From positions 1 to 64,000 of the forward strand of contig JAGHUI010000037.1 in assembly GCA_018064885.1 (NCBI GenBank): a stretch of DNA of 64,000 bases, given 5' to 3'. The DNA comes from Candidatus Minthosoma equi (GTDB taxonomy: Bacteria > Bacteroidota > Bacteroidia > Bacteroidales > Bacteroidaceae). A model generated the notes under the pieces. The model worked only from the letters and a program-made list of their open reading frames with translations. It was not told where the DNA came from and searched no databases. Shown here in pieces: positions 59,506 through 64,000 of this stretch; positions within the stretch are counted from its first letter, which is position 1, and every line of letters begins with the position of its first letter. The translations under genes and the position numbers were made by a program.

Positions 59506-59540
59506 TCCTCCCTAAGCAGGGAGGATTTAGGAGGGTCCTA
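59506..59540. repeat. G/C-rich palindromic mini-repeat
   Basis: TCCTCCCTAAGCAGGGAGGA then TTTAGGAGGGTCCTA. The last part encodes the terminal GPS and the stop codon of the WcaF-like gene, so the repeat replaced or lies over its natural end. Confidence 0.6.
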
Positions 59541-60084
59541 TTTTTCTTTCTCTAATCTCCTTTGCCGGATTCCCCTGACACACCTTCCATGCCTCAAGGT
59601 CTTTTGTAGCCACCGAACCAACGGTCAGTATAGCACCCTCATGCACCGTCACTCCCGGGCACACCACCGTCTTAGCACCCACCCAAGCTCCATCTTCCAC
59701 CACAATCGGAGCATTGCGGTAAGGCATAGTCGGGGCGGTATAGTCATGATTACCCGTCAGCAGCAGAGCCCCCTGACTGATGCACACGTTGTTGCCCAAG
59801 GTCACACGGTCAAGATTGTCTATCCAGCAACCTTCACCCAACCAGCAGTTGTCACCCACGGTCAGATACCAAGGACCCTTGATGATCACGTTATTCTTAA
59901 TCACCAAGCCCTTGCCTATCTTTGCTCCAAACCTACGGAGCAACCATATCTTGATGCCCATCATCGGGTTCCATGATGCACGCACTATCAGTGCGTTCAC
60001 CATATACCATAGCATTATCTTCACCTTGCCAGCGCCCTTGTCAAAATCCGAACCGTCAAAGTCGCCTAATCTTACTTTACTCAT
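59527..60084 (-). CDS. WcaF-like acyltransferase (left-handed beta-helix)
   Basis: A 185-aa hexapeptide-repeat acyltransferase: NALIVRASWNPMMGIKIWL LRRFGAKIGKGLVIKNNVII, then repeats CWIDNLDRVTLGNNVCISQG ALLLTGNHDY and VEDGAWVGAKTVVCPGVTVH. It is closest to colanic-acid WcaF and would acetylate a capsule sugar using acetyl-CoA. Its start overlaps the SGNH stop as ATGA. The last three codons are formed by a palindromic mini-repeat. Confidence 0.92.
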   Translation of the reverse strand: MSKVRLGDFDGSDFDKGAGKVKIMLWYMVNALIVRASWNPMMGIKIWLLRRFGAKIGKGLVIKNNVIIKGPWYLTVGDNCWLGEGCWIDNLDRVTLGNNVCISQGALLLTGNHDYTAPTMPYRNAPIVVEDGAWVGAKTVVCPGVTVHEGAILTVGSVATKDLEAWKVCQGNPAKEIRERKIGPS

Positions 60085-61011
60085 ATCCTTATGTATTTTG
60101 ACATCAATTCCGCTTGGAACCGTTGTCCTTGTTCATTAGTGTGAATACCATCACGATACATTTCCATCTCGATGCCCTCTTTCAGTTCAAGCACCAAAGG
60201 CACATCGTTTGCCTCACACCATTCTATAATTTCTTTTCCTTGTTCATTATATTCGCTTGCAGCAACTTCCTTCTTATCTGGATGAAGAATCACCACAAAC
60301 GGAATGTTACAACTATCTGCTATTTCTTTCAACCGCGCGAAACCAGGATTAAACACCTTACCGCCTTTCATGATGTCAGTACCATCAATCGATTTCACTA
60401 CTGCAGCATCTGGATCATCACTTCCTTTCGAAGCAAACCACCTCCCTACGGTTCTTGGCCATACATACCTACACATCAGCTCTGCCCATGCGCTCCAATA
60501 CTGCTTATTTGGGTAACTTTCATGCTTACCAACTACAGGTTGAAAATCCATAATGTCGTGAGCATCATGGCTACTAACCAACAGTACCATTGCCTTAGCT
60601 CCAAACATACCATAATGTTTCAGATATGCAGCACAATTATCAGGCCCCCAACTTCCTGCAGAAATATTCAACATTTGACAATCAGGGCGTAACCTGTTGA
60701 ATATATATGAGGACGTACTGTCTTGATCTGTCTGTACGCCACCGTATAGAACCGAATCACCCAATCCCAGAACAATCTTCTTGGTCGTATCAGGTTCTTC
60801 ACTTCTCTGTTGGTAAGAGTTCCAATGGTAGTGATTACCAAACCTATAGCCATCCTGATTAGGACAAGCCATATACTCCCATTCACTACTTTCTTGATAC
60901 AAAGGGGCATTTGCAAATCCCCACACTTCACGGAGAGTTATTTCTCCCACAGCGAGGATGGTAAAAATTACCCCCCCGAATGACTAATCGTCTGATATTC
61001 AATCTATTCAT
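60081..61011 (-). pseudogene. SGNH/GDSL hydrolase gene frameshifted at a G7 tract
   Basis: The natural start is ATG 61011 (MNRLNIRRLVIRG). A run of seven G on the minus strand (60971-60977) shifts the frame. With six G, it would read LVIRGVIFTILAVGEITLRE into the body of the protein. The body has SGNH blocks LGLGDSVLYGG (Ser), SAGSWGPDN (Gly), SSHDAHD (in place of the Asn block) and DGIHTNEQGQ (Asp/His). The span is 931 nt (3n+1), consistent with one extra base. It is probably an esterase or acyl-modifying enzyme of the capsule. It may be phase-variable or a simple mutation or sequencing error. Confidence 0.75.
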
Positions 61012-61017
61012 TTGCTT

Positions 61018-62100
61018 TTAATTATTCACCACCGCATCAAACACCCTTTCCATGGCATCGATGTAGTTCCGTTCTGTAAACTCATTTCTCACTCTCACGA
61101 AGTTCTTCTTGCAAACCTCAGCCAGCGACTCCCTGTCGGCATACATCCGCTCCAGATAGTCCGCCACGGCTGTCGTGTCGATCTCCGTCTTCTTGCATAC
61201 GAATCCATTCTCCGCAGTCGCAATATCCGCTATTCCGGCATGATCCGTTGTGACAATAGCCATACCGTTGCCCATCGCCTCCAGAATAGAAATCGGCTGA
61301 CCCTCATTAGGATAGGTCGTCAACAGCGAGAACACCTGACACTTCCTCAGCAACTCCGACTTTGCCTCTCCGTATGTCGGACCATGCAGAGTCACAATCC
61401 GCTCCAAGGCATTCTCCTTCACATACCCACGGAAGAAATCCTCCTCCTTCTGTTCAAAGAACTTACCTGCAAAGTGGAACTCAAACTTATCGTCCAAGCC
61501 CCTCTCATGCAGCAAACTAGCCACCTCTAATAACTCCGGATACCCCTTCGAGGCAATGAAGTTGCTCAGATACAGCACATGCAGCTTCTTCACCTTCTTC
61601 ACCTCCACGAGCTTCTCATCAATATCCGCAGCACAGAACTGGTCATCGATGCAGTTCTTCACCGTAAAGATCTTCTCATCAGGCACAAGTCCCTCGTAAA
61701 TCCAGTGCAGCGAATCCCCCAGTACAATGGCAGCATCCACCCTCTTCATAGCATAGATGTTCAGCTTTCGCTGAAAGGCAGAGCAGTCACTATCTATCAG
61801 AGTCCGGTAATAACCACCATGCAGATGCACAATGCACTTCTTTTTCCTTAGTGCAATCACATTCAGGAATAATAGATCTCTCCAGTTACCTCCTTTCGTC
61901 TGTGCAATGGTAAAATACACCACTGTAGCCTTCGTCGTCATGAGTCTCCACAACGACTTCATTATTGCCTTGTTATTGGCAATGTCTATCTTTTCAAAAC
62001 CAAACTTCTCATTCAACCTTGAATTATACAACGTCTCCACAGCCTTAGACAACCCATGCACAGGAGGCGGGAACTGCGTCAAAAAAGAAATATTTCTCAT
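61018..62100 (-). CDS. GT4 family glycosyltransferase
   Basis: A retaining GT-B glycosyltransferase of 360 aa from ATG 62100 (NISFLTQFPPPVHGLSKAVE). The C-terminal nucleotide-binding domain shows VLYLSNFIASKGYPELLEVA, HFAGKFF, VTLHGPTYGEAKSELLRKC and the EPISI-equivalent YPNEGQPISILEAMGNGMAI (key Glu residues of the Ex7E motif). The frame remains open upstream to 62238, with a plausible-looking but unrelated segment (RVPNKCCENVKYNLDYLAKS) that may be remnant coding DNA. It precedes the SGNH gene by 6 nt. Confidence 0.93.
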   Translation of the reverse strand: MRNISFLTQFPPPVHGLSKAVETLYNSRLNEKFGFEKIDIANNKAIMKSLWRLMTTKATVVYFTIAQTKGGNWRDLLFLNVIALRKKKCIVHLHGGYYRTLIDSDCSAFQRKLNIYAMKRVDAAIVLGDSLHWIYEGLVPDEKIFTVKNCIDDQFCAADIDEKLVEVKKVKKLHVLYLSNFIASKGYPELLEVASLLHERGLDDKFEFHFAGKFFEQKEEDFFRGYVKENALERIVTLHGPTYGEAKSELLRKCQVFSLLTTYPNEGQPISILEAMGNGMAIVTTDHAGIADIATAENGFVCKKTEIDTTAVADYLERMYADRESLAEVCKKNFVRVRNEFTERNYIDAMERVFDAVVNN

Positions 62101-62270
62101 AAAACACCAATAAATTCGACTCTTCGCTAGATAATCAAGATTGTACTTAACATTCTCACAGCACTTGTTAGGCACTCGGAACAACCTCGTATCAAGATAT
62201 GCAAGAGCCCTTTCTGTGCCTTTTACAAAGTCATTTTAAGGCTTGTATGTCATTCTTTAACAAATTATTG

Positions 62271-63074
62271 TTATTTCCAATATGCTATATAGTGATGGTG
62301 AGTTATTCGTTTTTCTTTAGGGGGAAGCTGCATGTAAGCACCATACACTCTTGAAAGATAATCGTCATATCCAATAGGAACTGGCATTTTCAGCCCTTCA
62401 AAGTCTACATAAATTGCTTCCTGCCAATTTGACAATTTATTTATTTCTCTAGAACCATACGCCCAAACAACGTCAGAGCACAATGAAGAATTTATATTTC
62501 TATATTTTAACGCATTTTTCTCCATCATTTGAACCAACATTGAAAAGGAAATTGGGTATAGTAATATTTGGGCGATGAATAAGCAGATATTCTTTAATAA
62601 TCCCCTTCTTCTTTTTAATGGGAGTCGTTTTAATGTTATTAGTTTATGAAGAATGGTAAAGCGATCAAACATTTTCTTCTGCAAAGAACTATCTTCTGGG
62701 ACCTTGTCAATTGGAAATAAATCTATATTTACTCCCATTGTATACATTTCCTTTATTTCCTCTTCGAAAACTGTATGTGTATTGTCAATTTTTGCATAAG
62801 GATATGGGAATCGCATGTCAAGATTGTGAGCATGCACTTTATAAGCACTACTCGCTTGATTATTGTATGATTCTACAAACCGGTCATAATCATCTCTTAG
62901 CATAGCGATATCTATATCATCATCCCAAGGAATGAACCCTTTATGTCTAATGGCACCTATGGCTGATCCATAAGCCAAAAAGTATTTAATACCTTGAGCC
63001 TTGCAAAAAATATCTACATTTTTTAAAATTTCTAATTGAATTGCTTTTAACTCGTTGTCTTCAATTTTTTTCAT
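62271..63074 (-). CDS. licD: LicD family phosphotransferase
   Basis: A 267-aa LicD-type nucleotidyltransferase-fold protein, which typically moves phosphocholine, phosphoglycerol or another phospho-alcohol from a CDP carrier to a glycan. Signatures are FLAYGSAIGAIRHKGFIPWD then DDIDIAMLRDDYDRF (the DDD metal site), GVNIDLFPID and ITHHHYIAYW. A cytidylyltransferase-like gene lies upstream and could make the CDP-activated donor. Confidence 0.92.
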   Translation of the reverse strand: MKKIEDNELKAIQLEILKNVDIFCKAQGIKYFLAYGSAIGAIRHKGFIPWDDDIDIAMLRDDYDRFVESYNNQASSAYKVHAHNLDMRFPYPYAKIDNTHTVFEEEIKEMYTMGVNIDLFPIDKVPEDSSLQKKMFDRFTILHKLITLKRLPLKRRRGLLKNICLFIAQILLYPISFSMLVQMMEKNALKYRNINSSLCSDVVWAYGSREINKLSNWQEAIYVDFEGLKMPVPIGYDDYLSRVYGAYMQLPPKEKRITHHHYIAYWK

Positions 63075-63316
63075 CGATATATCATTTGTCTTTTTTTAGT
63101 ATACTTAAAATAGATTTTTGAATATTTAGCAATAAAACAGGCAAGTCCGAATAGACCGCTTTTTTCATTAATTTGTCATTTACTATACAAAAAATCATGG
63201 GCTTTTGGATGAACACCAAACAATAGATACCGCTATGCTTTTCTAAAGGCTATTGCCATCGGACATGACCTGATACAGAAACCTATGTAGGAATATTACT
63301 TTCTACATATTCTACA
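63075..63316. other. 242-nt gap with gene remnants
   Basis: No complete gene. On the minus strand a stretch reads RYLLFGVHPKAHDFLYSK after a stop, and further on a 28-codon frame begins MKKAVYSDLPVLLLNIQKSI. Both look like pieces of decayed capsule genes. The proteins are not recognised. Confidence 0.35.
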
Positions 63317-64000
63317 TTAGAGTTTGATTTCGCCCTTTTTCATTTTCTCTTGGAGCACAAAACCCGTAAAAAGATCAATATCCTCCTTTGTGGTTATCTT
63401 GATGTTTGTCTGGTCGCCTTTGGAGAAGTAAATAGGGATATTGAGGGCACTCATGAAGTTGGTGGTGTGAGCCTCCAATTTGTCAAACAAACCTTGTTCT
63501 TCACAGTCCGCATACATCTTTCTGATGTTCTTGTAGAGGAACGAATGAGGTGCTGTTATTGACATGAACGTGTCACGATCAATTACGCCATCAGCATGAT
63601 CACCATCGTTAGTGCCATAGAGGAGAAACGGTTTGCATGATGAAATGGCATTACCCTTCTCTTTGCAAACACGGATGTTGTCCTCAATTATTTCCTGACT
63701 AACAAAAGGAGCTGCTGCCCAATGTATTTGAATCACATCATCAGGTTGTGCAATTCCTTCAAACCCTTTCACACCATTGATGATAGAATGTTCATAGTCA
63801 TGACCACCTTCTACTATCTTGCTAACCTTGGTGATGCCTGCGTTTTGAGCAATTTCTGCCAACTGATCTTCAAAGCCTTTGACGCATACCAGTTCCATGC
63901 CATCAATCAGAGGACACTCTTGAAAACGTCTCATAGTGTAGGCAATAACAGGCTCACCAAGAACCTCGATGAACTGCTTTGGGATGCCGGCACCAACACG
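63317..64000 (-). CDS. IspD-like cytidylyltransferase, partial (start beyond the window)
   Basis: The frame is open to the window edge; the first residues present are RVGAGIPKQFIEVLGEPVIA, the PKQF motif of IspD/TarI enzymes, so only a short N-terminus with the nucleotide loop is missing. VVEGGHDYEHSIINGVKGFE corresponds to the GGxxRxxSVxNG segment, with Tyr-Glu replacing Arg. The usual HDAxRPFV motif reads IHWAAAPFVS, lacking its Asp and Arg. C-terminal NIKITTKEDIDLF is typical. It is likely a capsule-specific CDP-alcohol synthase and not the isoprenoid IspD. Confidence 0.85.
   Translation of the reverse strand, partial: RVGAGIPKQFIEVLGEPVIAYTMRRFQECPLIDGMELVCVKGFEDQLAEIAQNAGITKVSKIVEGGHDYEHSIINGVKGFEGIAQPDDVIQIHWAAAPFVSQEIIEDNIRVCKEKGNAISSCKPFLLYGTNDGDHADGVIDRDTFMSITAPHSFLYKNIRKMYADCEEQGLFDKLEAHTTNFMSALNIPIYFSKGDQTNIKITTKEDIDLFTGFVLQEKMKKGEIKL

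Noticed and set aside
1-64000. tRNA, rRNA or riboswitch genes
   Set aside because: No cloverleaf-like or rRNA-like stretch was recognised by eye in the intergenic DNA; a covariance-model scan would be needed to exclude small RNAs.

Overview
The window looks like a chromosomal segment of a gut- or rumen-type Bacteroidales bacterium, most likely Prevotella or a close relative. The evidence is SusC/SusD pairs, TAnnTTTG promoter boxes instead of -10/-35 hexamers, A/T-rich leaders without clear Shine-Dalgarno sites, HU-HIG and smalltalk proteins, and secreted enzymes ending in a Gly-Lys-Lys tail. No rRNA, tRNA, CRISPR array, integrase or complete insertion sequence was recognised.

Layout. (1) 1-12.8 kb, housekeeping: alaS with an upstream nucleotidyltransferase/hotdog fusion, LemA and an HtpX-like M48 protease, a GH97 glycosidase, an NrnA-like DHH phosphoesterase, a coiled-coil membrane protein, rpe and ComEC. 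(2) 12.7-28.5 kb, a pectin utilisation locus read leftward: CE12 and CE8 esterases, SusC, SusD, a SusE-position lipoprotein, a PL1 pectate lyase and a second CE8 esterase. It runs by 4-nt ATGA overlaps into mtaB and a GT2 glycosyltransferase. Together these would bind, demethylate, deacetylate, cleave and import pectin. (3) 28.5-38.1 kb, the first half of a capsule/exopolysaccharide locus: initiating sugar transferase, CapD-like dehydratase, DegT aminotransferase, SLBB exporter, Wzz, and UDP-sugar dehydrogenase with a terminator. (4) 38.3-44.1 kb, a Bacteroidetes accessory module: RecA-like ATPase, CHC2/Toprim primase, HTH protein, DUF5675-like protein, HU-HIG, smalltalk protein, amidase and a nuclease remnant. 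(5) 44.1-57.4 kb, a defence island rich in broken genes: an ABC-type ATPase with a small partner; a three-gene histidine kinase / receiver / receiver-nucleosidase operon matching the Detocs anti-phage system; a DUF1653 / Cap4-like nuclease / phosphoribosyltransferase-like operon; and a RelB-type antitoxin with a PIN toxin carrying a nonsense codon. Copies of the 3' end of a capsule nucleotidyltransferase gene separate these cassettes. (6) 57.4-64 kb, the second half of the capsule locus: nucleotidyltransferase, GT2, WcaF-like acyltransferase, an SGNH gene frameshifted at a G7 tract, GT4, LicD and an IspD-like cytidylyltransferase cut by the window edge.

The accessory and defence material therefore sits inside a capsule locus, a usual place for variable DNA in this group. 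Heptameric repeats, a 70-114 bp repeat and G/C-rich mini-palindromes are scattered through intergenic DNA and in places supply codons, starts or stops to genes. The most notable systems are the Detocs-like operon (47.6-52.6 kb) and the less familiar DUF1653/nuclease/PRTase-like operon (54.2-55.9 kb).
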